Shown here piece after piece: positions 12,674 to 26,180 of a DNA stretch of 64,000 nt (the stretch's first letter is position 1; every line of letters starts with the position of its first letter). Source of the stretch: Heliocidaris tuberculata (taxonomy: Eukaryota > Echinodermata > Echinoidea > Camarodonta > Echinometridae). The stretch lies in NCBI GenBank assembly GCA_025618425.1, contig CM046852.1, forward strand, positions 4,605,816 to 4,669,815, read 5' to 3'. A program made the position numbers and the translations under genes. The notes beneath the pieces are model-generated. The model was given only the letters and a program-made list of their open reading frames with translations. It did not search any database and had not been told where the DNA came from.

Positions 12674-12976
12674 ACACTGCAAAAAAAAAATTGCCGTTTT
12701 TTTTCACGGGAATTTCCTGGCAGTCAGGATGCCGGGAATGCCCGTTTTTCCACCTTTTTTTTTTTTAAACCAGAAATCAGCATATATTTACAATAAAATT
12801 ATGTAAATTATGTAAATTTACAATAAAATTATGTAAATATATGCTGATTTCCGGTAAACCAACAAACTTGCTCTTGTTTTACAGGAAAAGACTGTAAAAT
12901 TGAAATAACGGCAATATCTTGTAATTTCAAGGGATAAAAAACCTGTAGGTTTACAGTAATTTTTTTTTACAGTGTA
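12674..12976. mobile_element. MITE with TACACTGCAAAAA / TTTTTACAGTGTA ends (copy 1)
   Basis: Terminal inverted repeats with internal GCCGGGAATGCCCGTTTTTCC and a later CCGGTAAACCAACAAACTTG block, both shared with 26181-26674. The interior has a short palindrome of AAATTATGTAAAT type. Non-autonomous. Confidence 0.7.
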
Positions 12977-13245
12977 GGGATGGCTAAAATCAACAAAAGG
13001 GAAATCCTTTCGTGGTTCTTAAACTCTTCATTTTCTGTTTAGGACATCATTCCTTGTGCCTTGTAAATCTAAAGGGGTATTTTACCAAAGGTGTCTTCAT
13101 TATTTAAAAATTTACAGTATAAAACTATTAAAAATATGCGTATTATAAAAAGGCTTTTATATAGTCAATTACGACCCCAAATAGGTTATTGCGAGAAGTT
13201 TTTGTGATCATAGTCTAATCTTTCTCTTATTAGGCAGTGATACCA

Positions 13246-14350
13246 TACCGAGGGGGGTGTTTTAGGTGTTCAAACACCCCCTTTAGCAATGTTTAAGGTG
13301 TTTACAAATGAAACAAAGGCTGGTTTTTAACCCTTTTATTTCCGTTTTGTTTTTCGCCTTGGTCTAATAATATATTTTTTCCTCTTTTCTGTTTTGCTTG
13401 TTTTATAGCAATGTTTGTATGGATGATACTACTGCACACAAAAAACACACACACAAAAAAAAAAACATTACAATGTTATTACAATTATTAATGTTATTTT
13501 AATCAATATGATTGATCTAACCTATGTTGTAGAATATGAAGCCCTTCCACATTTATTTTGTTAGTATAATTTATAATGGAATATGTGCTATGCATAAATT
13601 AGCATAAATTAATATTAAGATAAGGCAAAATGAATTTAATGATTTCATCAGATTCACCTGGATATGAAAAATTAAGAAACTAGTTTATATATTTCGAGAC
13701 AAACAAATGAATTTGTGTTTTTGCATAGATTAGCATTTTTAAATAGGGTGCCATCACCGATTTCGTGGCACCCTATCCGAAATTAATGCTTTTAATACAT
13801 ATGACTCACAAGCAAAAAATTGCGCTTTTGTAAATGCTGACCCCCAAATTTTGTTAAACGACCCAACTATAAGCTCAAGCACGTTTTCCCCTTTTCAGAG
13901 AATTTCTAGGTAAGTAAACTTAGTAGATCTAGAGGTCTAATTTTGTTTATATATGATGGTTCTCAACTTAATTCAAGCTTTGATCTAGTACGTTTGAGAC
14001 AATAATTCATAGTCACATTCTTCCGTGCACCGCTGACTGTTCGATCATTTGGTCGGAACACTGAAGCTGTCATCACCAAAAACCGTCAACAAACGTGGCG
14101 GGTACCGCATGCACAATGATTGCGACGTGGCAGCAGTGTAAAAAAATATTATTGTTATTATCATTATTATTACTATTATGATTATCGTTATCATATTATC
14201 ATTTTCAGACTCATTAGTAAAGCACCTTTGAGCTTCTTCCCCCCACCCCCCACTTTCAAAGCGTTCCGCCGCTCCTGTCATTAAATGATTAAGTTAAAAT
14301 GAAGAATAATCTTAAACACCCCCTTTAAAAAATCCTGGGTACGCCTATGA
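13246..14350. mobile_element. Possible 1.1-kb DNA element with ACACCCCC arms
   Basis: Left GAGGGGGGTGTTTTAGGTG and right AACACCCCCTTTAAAAAATCC, then GGGTACGCCTATG, form inverted ends. The interior includes 13590-13870, shared in reverse with intron 1, and a small hairpin (AGGGTGCCA / TGGCACCCT) at 13747-13776. No transposase ORF. Confidence 0.4.
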
Positions 14351-14769
14351 GTGATACTGATAGGTGCCTATTGCTTGTGCCTATCATCGGCACTTGTGGC
14401 ACGCAAGTGAATGTGCCAATCGGCATCAATGGCAAATTAAGGGCTAAATATTCGAGAAATTATACGAGTGGGAAAAGACAAAAGATTGAGAGAGTATCGG
14501 AGCATGGGGAGGGGATAACATGAAGGAAAGGGATCGATGGGGAAAAAGGAGGAGTATAATGAAGGAGGATAAGGATAGAATACTAGTATGAGAAATAACA
14601 AAAATGTAATAATAGCAATATCAATATTACCTTGAGTCACGGTTAAGACGGAAATTATATTTTGCTGGTCCAAATAACACATTATGCTGCATGACAAGCG
14701 ATTCAGAATAAATTCACACCCGTTTCTGTCTAACTTCATTTTTATATTAAACAAGAACGCATGGTTATA

Positions 14770-15205
14770 GCTGTAAGGATACAGTTGAGTTCTAGTCATG
14801 CGAAGAATACATTGTGGAAACAATAACAACAAAAAAACAACAACAACAAAACAAAAACGAAAAAACTGGTAGCAATGAAAGGTTGATTATGTACTACATA
14901 AGAATCGGTGTATACTGTGGTTTTGAATGATGAAAACAATAGGAAACTGCTAAAAATCACATTCATTGCACACAGAAATATGTGTATACATGGTGTTTGG
15001 GACTACACACACATACACACATGTATCATTAAAGTTTGGTCTACACATTTCACCTATTTCTCGTCATATTATTTCGCATTTGAGGGCATTTGAAGAGCAA
15101 TCCTTTTCAGCGGATATTCTATGACATTCCTCCCAACTAGCATTCGAACTTTTTACCGGAACTCGGCCTTCTCTGTATAACTTAATGCACTTCTCTACTC
15201 ATATT
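14770..15205. repeat. Diverged dispersed repeat, copy 1 of 3
   Basis: Shares in order with 17745-18165: GAGTTCTRGTCATGCGA, AAAGGTTGATTAT, TRTGTGTATA, GGGACTACACA, TCTCGTCATAT, GGGCATTTRAAGAGCAATC. Similarity runs over about 400 bases with many differences. Nature unknown. Confidence 0.6.
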
Positions 15206-15301
15206 TAATCACAACAGTAATGTAACTACTATTGGCCCCCTACGTATATAACAGACTGTAAATTAATACGTACATTTTCTTAAATTTCCTATTCTTCATT
15301 C

Positions 15302-15359
<58 letters not shown>

Positions 15360-15375
15360 GCCTGTCTCTGTCTCT
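15302..15375. repeat. (TC)n microsatellite
   Basis: CT repeats passing into CTGTCT units. Confidence 0.9.
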
Positions 15376-15644
15376 CTTTTTGGATTTCCCCTTACGACTT
15401 CTTAGCGCAATTCCATGGTCATGGTATACATGTGGAATTATCAGTATCATTAAGAGGGGAAATCAGCGGGCAATACAAGCGAATTAGAAGGAAAAGCTGA
15501 ATATAGGGTTTAGTAGCAATTGAAGTCAGATGAATACCTATAGAATATAAAAATAGAGAAGTTGGAAAATATTTTTCAAAATGAATTTTTATGATATAGT
15601 ACAGCCATGAAATAAGACCACAATAATTGTAGAAAAAGATACAT

Positions 15645-15672
15645 AAAGAGAGAGAGAGGGGGGGGGGGGGGA

Positions 15673-15726
<54 letters not shown>
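15645..15726. repeat. (GA)n tract with G-run
   Basis: GA repeats interrupted by about 14 G. Opposite strand sense to the TC tract at 15302, about 340 bases away. Confidence 0.9.
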
Positions 15727-15728
<2 letters not shown>

Positions 15729-16301
15729 TGGAGGAGGGAATTGTAAGTAACGGTTAGGGAAAATTTGAATAGACACAGAAAACCACCGCAGTCTTAGCGG
15801 AACTTGAGGTATGCGAGGCGGATATAACGTCTTAGAAGAAATACAACTGGAAAATAAGATGACGAATTAGAAAGGCAAAAAATGGAGCACAGAATACGGA
15901 GGAAAAATCACTGTAGATGCTAAATTGATATATTTTTACAATATACTACTGATGAAATAATGTAATATACAAGTATATGATATGGGGGTGTGCGTGCGCG
16001 CGCGTGTGTGTGTGTGTGTTTGGCGAAGAGTGTTATTGCATCATATTGCATATGAAATTGCTATTTTTAAAGTTACTATCAATGGCATAGCAACGGCGGA
16101 TGAGGGGGCACACTGGCCGAAGCACGTGCATCGCCATCAAAAATAGAATGATTACAACAAAAATGGATGATGGAGAAAAGGGGAAGGGTGAGATAATACG
16201 ATAACTCCCTGTCTCTGTACACAGTGTATGAAGAATCTAGCAAAGAAGGCGTTTTTTCCTCCATCCCCCCCCCCCCCCCACCCTGGACCTAGGCTTCACC
16301 A

Positions 16302-16351
16302 TTGTTTGTTTGTTTGTTTGTTTGTTTGTTTGTTTGTTTGTTTGTTTGTTT
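16302..16351. repeat. (TTTG)n microsatellite
   Basis: About twelve uninterrupted GTTT units. Confidence 0.95.
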
Positions 16352-17103
16352 TTTCTAGAGTGACCACTTCTTCACAAATCCCCCATCACACACACACCAT
16401 AACTAAGCTTCCTAAAAATACCCATACCGCACAATCCGTCGCCGGCATACCACACCCAAACAAAGCCCCCCTAACCCACATCCACACCCATATACTCACG
16501 GCACATACCATCGCCCCAAAAGGGGTCTCTCTCATTCACCCTAATCATTAAGCAAGAAAAGCGTTAAGTTAAAGCGACAGGTAAAATGAATCAAATCCCA
16601 GTCTCCTGGGAAAACAAATTAGGCATCCAACGACCCGAAGAAACAAATGCTTGTAAAACGGTTACAAAATCTTTTCGACAGGTAAGTAGAAATGCTTTAA
16701 ACTGACAAGCGCCGTGGAGAACACATTTCTTCTCTTTCAAGTCTTTAGCATGTTTAGCGGCGAGGGGACTCCCGGGGTTGGATTTTCTCCGAAGAGTAAT
16801 TTAAGCCTTTTATTTCAACATAATTGTAGAACGCATTCTTGGCAGCAAAGTATTTGGTTGCAACAACAACAACAACAACAGCATACACAATAAAAACCAA
16901 TCATAACAACAGCAGAACAGCCACAACAACAAACACCAGTATATCGTTTAAGATGATGAGCGAAATAACGCCGTAATTATCTAACTAATGATATATTATA
17001 ATGATGTGTCTACTGTGAAAAAAATTCTATCAAATGAAGTATGATATTGTTTGCATTTCTAAAGGAAGAAAAATAAAGAAGGCAATAATATAGTACACAT
17101 ACA

Positions 17104-17390
17104 GGTGTTGTCGTCTAGTGGATAAGTCACCGGATGGCAGATCACAAGGTACGGGGTTCGATTCCCTGCCACCGCACTAATATCCTTTGACAAGACATTA
17201 GTCTACATTTGCCTTACTCTACCCAGGTGAAGTAAATTGGTACCCGGTAGAAAGAAATTCCTTGAATGTTGAGCGCCATTGAGGGGTGATAATATAATTG
17301 CATGGCCCTCAGGGAGAACAGTATATAATACTGATGAGGCTACCCTGGGTAAACAACACATATTATTATTTTTATGATTATTATCATTAT
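17104..17390 (+). mobile_element. tRNA-derived SINE (copy 1)
   Basis: The head has an A-box-like TAGTGGATAAGTC and a consensus B box GGTTCGATTCC (17155-17165), as in RNA polymerase III internal promoters. A body with GACATTA(G/A)TCTACATTTGCC and AGGTGAAGTAAATTGGTACC follows, then an ATT-rich tail. The body recurs at 22500 and 41600, so it is a SINE and not a functional tRNA. Confidence 0.75.
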
Positions 17391-17744
17391 TATATCATGA
17401 CAATTATAATGAGAAGAATTATTTTGTAAAACTGTACAAATACAATTTGAATACCTTAAATTGTTTAAATTTCCACTATAACTTTTAGTGAAAATAAGCC
17501 AATATGCAAGAATATTTTAAAATTCTCCCTTTTCCTTATGGTTAAATGACTCATGGTAGCTTCTGAATGCTCATATTTAATCATTAATTAGGATGACTTT
17601 AAACGTACTCTTGCGGAAGAAAGAGCAGGCAGATACTTTTTAAATAACAAAAATATCTGTCAGCATGGTCAGTAAAAGCTAGAATATTGTCTCATTAATC
17701 ATATTAAGTGAGATATTTATGTCAAAGGGAAATCATAAGGAACG

Positions 17745-18165
17745 ACTGAAAGATAAATTTGAGTTCTGGTCATGCGATAGCATTGCGAAAGAAACTGTCT
17801 CAAATCAATTGGGAAAGGTTGATTATATATAGTATATAAGAATTGGTGTATGCTGTAAGGTTTTAGAATCACCAAAACGCGACTCAATCCTGCTGAGAGT
17901 CACACGCACTGCACACATAAATGTGTATATGGGACTACACATGTTCGGCCGGATCATTTCAGCCTTTTCTCGTCATATCTGAATATAAGGGCATTTAAAG
18001 AGCAATCTTTTTCAGGGGACATTTCTACTATGATGTTCTTCCAAACGGACATAATAGAAATGAGAGAAAAAAAAAAACTCACAAATTATTTTTTACCTTA
18101 CCCAGAACTCAACCTTCCCTGTAAGATATGTTAAAGGTACGCCTCTTCACAAATGCTGTAAAAAA
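17745..18165. repeat. Diverged dispersed repeat, copy 2 of 3
   Basis: Same orientation as copy 1. Also shares GCGAAAGAAACTGTCT and GGAAAGGTTGATT with copy 3. Confidence 0.6.
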
Positions 18166-20216
18166 TTTAGTAGCTCATATGACCATTGTTTTTTTTTTGT
18201 TGTTGTTGTTTTTGTAATGGAGATAGAGAGAGAGAGAAAGAGAGGGGGGGTTACAGATATACTGCTTAATAAACTTGATAAATCATAACGTAAAAGTGTA
18301 ATTGTATCATCGTGCTGGGAGCAGAGAGGAAGTTCAATGTATATGTATTTTGGTCAAGGCCAGAGGATTAATGATCTTTTTTTATATGAAATTCACCGTG
18401 CCTTTGCGTTAATAAATGAGCTAAAACCAGAGAGATATAAAGACCAAATCCGAATGACAATCATGCTATAAGCCGTTTATTATGTGGATATAGAAATGCG
18501 TACAGCGAGGACGCAGATACAAATTTGAGCTTCGTTATGAAAATTTGTGCAATTACATCTTTCATCAATATACTTAGGAAATTATAAACGTGTTAAATGC
18601 AAGGTTCTATCAGGTTTTACATAGATGAGCTAAGAATAATCTTTTCCCCAAAAAAGCACAAGAAGAAAAGAATACCTGGTACTTTTCTGACATCAAGTTG
18701 GCCTTTAACATGCTGAACAACCAGTTTATTTTATTTTATCTTATTCCCTTTCCCAGAAAAAAAATAGTATAAAAATAACACAGAACACAAGAAAACGAGG
18801 TAGAATAACAGAAAAAATGAAATTGTTACCAAATGCCAGCAAATTATCAAAATAAAAGAAGACGGTTTCTAAAAGGAACTTAATTCATTAGCCGATGGTA
18901 GAAATCAATGGATAACATAATATTAATCAAGGAAACTAAAAAAACATGTTCTAACAATACAAAAAGTCCTTTAGCTGCACTGCATATCTGTCACTTAATG
19001 AAACGCAGATAACTCGATTTCCTAAGAACAGAAAAAAGGGGGGAAAAGACATCTACATTGTGAAATGAAACCACAACATAATATTGCTTAGAATCCATGC
19101 ACGTAACAGGTTTGATTACAAACTGAGATTACGGCCTTGTCGAGACATATTCATAGAAGATGAACTTAAAACTATGTGCATATTTTGAGGGTATTTGTAT
19201 AGCTGGTTTTACAACATATAACATGCCAATTACACATGTAATAACACCGATGTGCTATTGATTGGTCGAGCCCTTGACATTACCTTTCAATGATTACGAT
19301 TAAACTGAGATGAATATCCCAACGTTTTATTGTTACGTTACAATGACAGTCTGCGATTCTGCGATTCTGAGACTGAACGTCAGCAGAATAGAAGACTATA
19401 GTATATAACGGTTGGAGACAAAGGCCTTTTGAAGAATAAATAGCGTGAGTTGGAATATACTTTCGAATCACGTTTATGGATTATATTTCTGCCATACCCA
19501 CCATTAATGGCATGATAGAAATTTACATGATCTGATTGAATTAATTTGATATATCGTATTCCTAATTCTCTTTTATTTTAAGTACTTGGGGTTTCTTTCC
19601 GTCTCCAATGCTCTCCCTTGCTTCTTGCTTCTTCTTCCTTGTTTCTTCTTTCTTTTCTTCATGTGTCACTCTGTTTCATTTTTATTGCTAGAGTGATCTA
19701 TATGATTGTATGTTTTAATGTATATGTTTCTATGTTTGTAAACTACCGACTAGTGTGGGAGAACCTTTTAACAGGAACTTGTTTCCTTTTGGATATCCCT
19801 GGCCACTAGTCGATGGTATTTTCAATATTCTTTGTATATTATGTTTCTTTTGCCTGAAATTAAATAAAATGAAAAATAAAAAATAAAAATAAAATCACTT
19901 TCACTTCTTTTCACTAGCACTACAAGGGTATAGATGGATTGTAGGTGTGTACTGAGTTATATACTTCTGCTTATGAAGTATTGATAAAGAAAGGCCTTTT
20001 TAAGTTTATGAAACTAAAACGGAATCTGTGAGACTTTACGAAGATAGCATTGACCTCCATTTCTGTTAGGTCATTACTTGTATCTTGAGTAGATGTTAAC
20101 ATAGCATTATTGCGTATACTTCATCTACACGAATTTACGGGCATCTAATCATGTAACAGAAAAGGTTGAGCTCTTGTAAAGGAAAAACATAATTTGTTAG
20201 CTTTCTCTTCCTTTTT
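18166..20216. other. Intergenic; no gene seen
   Basis: AT-rich unique-looking DNA with a T/TTG run near 18190 and a GA tract near 18225. Nothing recognisable. Confidence 0.6.
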
Positions 20217-20597
20217 TTAAAGGGTACCAATCACCAAAAATAATTTTGCTCTGTATGTTTAATAGAGGTCTCATGTCATTATGCTATATTCAAAATATGG
20301 GCTTCAAATATCAATTCTATAAAGAGATATTGCAATTTCAAATACACTCTCTATAAGCGTAGAGGCGACTCGTAAGTAGACTACTTGACGCACTCGTACG
20401 CGCTCGCCAAGATAATGGCTCGCGCGGAACCGAACTCGGAGTTCGGTTCCGCGCGAGCATTTTCATGTTATCCTTTATTTCCTTCATACTCATGTACTGT
20501 TGACCTATAGAATACCAGACAAAGTTCTTTCAGGTTGATTTTTTTATACTGTCTAGCCGAAAACAAATTATTTTGTCAGGTGATTGGTACACTTTAA
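20217..20597. mobile_element. 381-bp TTAA-flanked foldback with GC-rich cruciform centre
   Basis: Ends TTAAAGGGTACCAATCACC and GGTGATTGGTACACTTTAA. The centre (20418-20458) is a GC-rich hairpin with two exact 20-bp arms and a one-base loop, in otherwise AT-rich DNA. Confidence 0.75.
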
Positions 20598-20737
20598 ATG
20601 TAAGTTTGGAAGAATATCATAGAAGAGATGATGTCTCCTGAAACTACCGCTCTTCAAATGCTCTCATATACGAAATATGACGAGACAAAGCTGAAGAGTT
20701 TGGACCAAACTTTCATATGTATGTAGTCCCATATAAT

Positions 20738-20968
<231 letters not shown>

Positions 20969-20989
20969 AGAGCTCCTGATGTGCTTATA

Positions 20990-21375
20990 ACTATGATGAG
21001 TAATTGATGAAAAGATATGCTTTTAGTTTTGATTTGAAAGTATTTACAGTTGGCGATTTCCTGATTTCTAACGGTAAATTTGTTCCACAGTTTGGGGGCT
21101 GCGCAGACAAATGCTCGATCTCCTAAGGTTATTTTTGTTTTATATGATGGGGTTTGCAGTAGTAAAGTATGCTGAGAATTGCGGAGGTTGAGGGTATGTT
21201 TGCGAGCTTTGAGCTTTAACAGTTCTACAATATATTTAAGGGCTTGACCAATCAGAGCTTTATAGACAATAAACCGGATTTTAAAAGATATTCTTTGTCG
21301 CATCGGTAGCCAGTACAGAACAGGGGTGATCCTTGAGAATTTGGAGCATTTGTACACACTGTCTCGCACTGAACG
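20990..21375 (-). mobile_element. Non-LTR retrotransposon fragment, end of reverse transcriptase ORF (CR1/L2-like)
   Basis: The reverse strand encodes LYWLPMRQRISFKIRFIVYKA, then GDRAFVCAAPKLWN. This is the conserved C-terminal segment (LHWLP-RI-FK, AP-LWN) of many chordate and echinoderm non-LTR ORF2 proteins. It is 5'-truncated and runs into TA and ATT microsatellites at its 3' side. Confidence 0.75.
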
Positions 21376-22499
21376 ATGAGGGCTCTATATTCATCTTGCT
21401 TCATACGCCGTTTGCGGACTATATACCTGTGCTCGGTTTTCCGGAGTTGGGTCTGACTGTAAAGTGAAAATATGTCAGTTTACAGAGAGAAATTCAGTAT
21501 TACATAATTTTGTTTGAACATGTAAATTATTCATACGATTTAATTATTAAGTTCTGATTTCATTCTGAAAAATGGAATCAGAACTTAATTTTGTTTACAA
21601 ACAACAAGTGCAAGATTCTAAGAAAGAGAAAAAATGTCCTCCTTAACTCCAAATCTCGAACAGATATCAAAATACTTGAAAAACACAGAATGCAGTCATC
21701 ATGGAAACAACAGATGTTTATAGGTGAATCTATAGACAACCTTAATCTTAATGATCGTGGAAATTCTCCCCAGAGCATTGCATTCCCGTTGCTAAAATTA
21801 GCCCATTGTCTTGGATAGTGTGCATATAGAATTGATAACAAAGCGTGCTGTCTACCAAAATTTACATTGAGAAAAAAAAAACACAACCAAAAAAACAAAA
21901 CAAATCATTTTGACATAATTTCGAGAGGCCATGAAAGCAAGGTATATTGAAGACTTGTAACAGAGATATTTCTCTTTTGTAGAAAATTGTTTGCGACCGT
22001 GTTTGGCTTACGGTTGCCGCACTTTAGAATGCATTAAAAGCACTCGATATTTACTTAGACCTTTTCGACAATGCAATGAAAATGAATTTTCGAGACTGAA
22101 AAGACTCCACTTTAAAGAGTCTTTATTTCTTGGGAAGGATCAATAGATTTATTTGTAAGATATACACTTTATACATAAATGGAACGGTAGTTTTTCCTAG
22201 GTGAATATATAAATGAAATCGATTGTAAAATCCCATCGTTTTTTTTATTTTATTTTGTTTATATCTTGTGTAGAATACAGCATAGTGCATTGTGGATATG
22301 TACTTTTAAAATGTTTTCGGTGAATGCGACTTCGAGCAAGTTTTAGTAAGTATGTTTATATATCGCTGACATAAATCACCGATCCTCTGCATTTTAAAGC
22401 TCTATGTTTTTTTTTTTTGGTTTGTTTCTTTGTTTTTTATTTTTATTTTGTGTGTGTGTACATGTAATAGATAATTAGCCGGTTTTTAGTTCACAATGT

Positions 22500-22690
22500 A
22501 AAGCCCTACCACGGCCGTGACGTCCTTGAGTAAGACATTAATCTACATTTGCCACTCTCAACACAGGTGAAGGTAAATGGGTATCCAGCAGGAAGAAATT
22601 CATTTAAATAATGCTTTACCGTCCTATCATGGCTAAGAGTAGTTGATTACAATATTGTATAGTAGCTGCGCTATACAGTATTGCATTTAT
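22500..22690 (+). mobile_element. tRNA-derived SINE (copy 2, head lost)
   Basis: Shares GACATTAATCTACATTTGCC and CAGGTGAAGGTAAATGGGTA with copy 1 but lacks a recognisable A/B box head, indicating 5' truncation. Confidence 0.6.
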
Positions 22691-23651
22691 ATCTGAATTT
22701 ATTATAATTGTTACCGATTTTCAATTTTACCACTGTGTTCCCCCCGAAATACAGTTCCATCACTAGAACTTAATATTTCCATTAACGTCACTACACAGTC
22801 ATGGACGTCCGGGTTTTTACGACAAGTTATACATCACTGTGATATATGATCATGATCTTAAGCCACTCGAAAAGAAGCATATTTACTCGACTAATTTATT
22901 TATGATTCTTTTTTATTGACTCCTCGAATTTGGCCGTGGACTTGTCTATGACGTTCGTTAGAATAACGATCATAACAATTACACGCCATGATGTGGTTAA
23001 GGAACTCATGCATTTGTTGATAGAGTAGATGACAATAGTAACTGTTTGTGTTTTTTTAATGTTTATTTGTTTGTTTATTTCAAGATAACGCCTATCCAAT
23101 TAAGTAACTGATCAACGCACTTTACAGTGTATTATCAAGCAGGTCGTTTGGATCTCTTACGATTCTGCAGTTTATAAGTTCACATTCTCCTCTTCCCTTA
23201 ATATGAAGTATGACGTACAGAATCGTAACTATCGAATGACTGTAACACGCGTTGATTAGACACTCATTAGTTGGAAAGGCGTTATATTAAAACTAACCTA
23301 AACAGGATGTCCTAAATTAACATACTAAAGTGTATTTCAGACTAGCGACTGGTATCATTTCATACATCTGACGCGCACACTGAGTAAAAATCAGTTTTTT
23401 TAAAAGTAATCTATTCATATGGATACAAATTATAAATAAACATATATTTCTAAGAGAAAATCAATTTATTATCAGAGCAAGCTCATTTGTAAGCAGAACA
23501 CGATTACATTCCATCAGAGCTCAAAGTGTAAGCAATTATTATTCAACACTTGTTAAATACAACACGTGCTAAACCCAAGCGTCATCATGATGTCGTGTTC
23601 CGAATCACTTTGATAGCAATTGGCCAGTTCGCAATTAGTACATGGTACAAC

Positions 23652-23914
23652 CCTGCCGGAAAGAACACAGTGTCCCACAGTGTGTTCATAGTGTGTTCAC
23701 ATAGTCGAATCTGTGAAGATGTGATTCACACTGTTAAAACGCTCGAATGTAACAGTGTGAAGATGATTTCACACTGTGAATTTACTCGCTCACAATTTGA
23801 AGATGTGATTCACAATGTTAAATTTACCAGTGTGAAGATGATTTCATACTGTTTTTTTCACACTGTGTTTCACACTGTGAACACACTGTGGGACATTGTA
23901 TTCTTTCCGGCAGG
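23652..23914. mobile_element. 263-bp MITE with 36-bp terminal inverted repeats
   Basis: Left end starts CCTGCCGGAAAGAACACAGT. The right end is its complement with two mismatches in 36. The interior carries many TTCACACTGT / ACAGTGTGA motifs in both orientations. Confidence 0.75.
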
Positions 23915-24403
23915 AAATGACCCTGAAATGACCCCAATTTGTACGCGCAAGCGCATCTGTTTTGATGGACGCGCAACTTGTTTAATGTGACCACAGAATA
24001 TGACACTGGAGCGCGCATCATGGTGTGTACACTATGAAAGCGTATAAAGGTCAATTGTATTCCGAACAAATGACCTTTATCTGCACATGCGCAAATTGTA
24101 ATTATGAACTGGTTTATACATGGGGACAATTTGCCACAGCATGTAGCATATCCGGCTTAAAATGGAATTACTCGATTGATTTATCCTGACAGACGTCTTT
24201 TGACAGCTTTTCTGACCATGTGAAAAGATGCATAAAGGCATTGTATCCAGTATGACACGCTCCATTATAACGTTGTTCATACATGAGTGATAATCCGAGA
24301 ACGTCTTCACACACTACCCAATGCTCAGGGCATTCCATTGTGATGCGCGCACATGGTTTCCACCCGAAGTTGTCATAAGAAGGTTTCGTGTAAACGCGCC
24401 GGT

Positions 24404-24436
<33 letters not shown>

Positions 24437-26180
24437 ACACAGGTGGAATTTTGATCGATATGAGCGATCGACCTTAATTCTGTCGCTATGTACACAATTG
24501 CAATTGCCGGAATGAAATAATTTGCGTTTGGATGGATCTACGTAAATTAAGAGTATGGGTCAAATATTTGCCTGAACTCGTTACTATGAAAATATTCACC
24601 AAGGCATAGATTTTATATAAGGGTCCGATGCTGACTAAGCAATAGAAGAGCCTCTAGGCCCTTATATACCTCAAGTTATATCTTTATTTAGACGTGTTTC
24701 TTTGGACGCGGAACGTGAAGTGTAAAAAACTGCACTAACGAATCCCTTTATATAATAAAGAATCTATGCTATATCTAAAGCAGAAGAATAGACCATTGTA
24801 AATTCTGTTTGTACCTAAAGTTGCTATTTTGCTCAGTGATTTGCCAGACTTATTTTGCCGACAAAACCGGACACCTTGGGCTGGACTTAAGTACTTCTGA
24901 GTCAGAAAGTGATTAGCTGATGATCTGCGCAAGGCAACTGACGTCTCGTGGACGTATAAACATATTTTTTGTTATTGTCAGGGCAGTTCAAACAATAACA
25001 TTTAACACAAGATTGTGAAGAGCTTGATCTTCCCTCTGTGATAGCATTTCAGTTCAATATTGGCGAGAGATCATCACACAAGACACAACGGTACGCCCCA
25101 TGAGCCATGTGGTATTAAATTGACAGGGCTGTACATCAATTTCCGATTAACAGCACAATTCCGCAATGCTTGTTTAGCAGTTGCAATATTGTAACTCATT
25201 TCACGATGAATCTCTTCCACTTGCCCATCAAGGCTTCAACCCTGTCCCTTCCAATGTTTAACGATGTCACTCACGATTTGAGCTCTTTTCACCAGTGGTG
25301 TAGCTACATGGGGGGGGGGGAGCAGGAGGGCATGTGCCCCCAATCACAAAAAGGAAAGAAAGAAAAAAAGATGGCAATAAAAGATAGAATAGTGGAGAGC
25401 GGATATGGAACGTGAAAAGGAGACGCTCCTACGCCCCCCCCCCTCCCCACACCCTCCTCATAATACTGATGACCTTCTTATTTTGAATTTCATTCATCCA
25501 GCAATACCAGTGCCCCTACCTCCCCCCCCCCCCCCCCCGCGCCCATGATGTGCCCCCGCAGTACCTGGACCCATACTACGCCACTGATTCACAGCATGTT
25601 TGTACAATGTCTATTTCATTAACTCACGGCCGAGGTTACAAAAGAACGGGTAATCTTAGAAAAAAATGATAAAGGGTTATAACATGAAAAGTGTATTATT
25701 TTATTTCAGCATCGTCATATTATTGAATGAAAGTATGTTTCTAGTAAGTAATTGAAGTATATTATTACATCTCTGACGTAATATCAGTCCAAAGTATTAA
25801 CCATTGTGTGTACCTTTAACCAGTTGCTGAAAAACTTTTGGGTATGTCATCATTTTTAACCACCTGTCCCTTTTTCCAATCGGTCGTATAGCTGGCATCC
25901 TTATATTTTTGGAAATCAACATAACACTAACGCTGACAGGACATGTGTTTCTTTATGAATGAACTTCCAGACGACCGATGTCCTCTCATCGGGGGATCCG
26001 CCGTTTATTTGAGCTAACCATGTTAACTCCTACGTGACAAGGGCAATCATGGTGTGTCACAGTGGGTATGAATCATGAGTCAAGTGTATTATGGAGAACA
26101 TCTACAATAGAAAGACTTACATGTGTTGGCGAATGTAGGTTTGATGAGCAAGATGCGTTCCAACATTGTCAGACACAACG
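23915..26180. other. Intergenic; A-run and a CAGTGG element only
   Basis: An A-run of about 30 lies at 24405-24434. The rest is unremarkable apart from the element at 25291-25588. Confidence 0.55.
25291..25588. mobile_element. CAGTGGYGTAG-type element with complete inverted ends
   Basis: CAGTGGTGTAGCTAC at the left and TACGCCACTG at the right, enclosing G- and C-runs and an A-rich stretch. This is the most complete copy of the family in the window. Confidence 0.55.

Noticed and set aside
17104..17175. Functional tRNA gene
   Set aside because: A- and B-box motifs are present, but no clean cloverleaf was found and the downstream body recurs at two other places, so a SINE head fits better.
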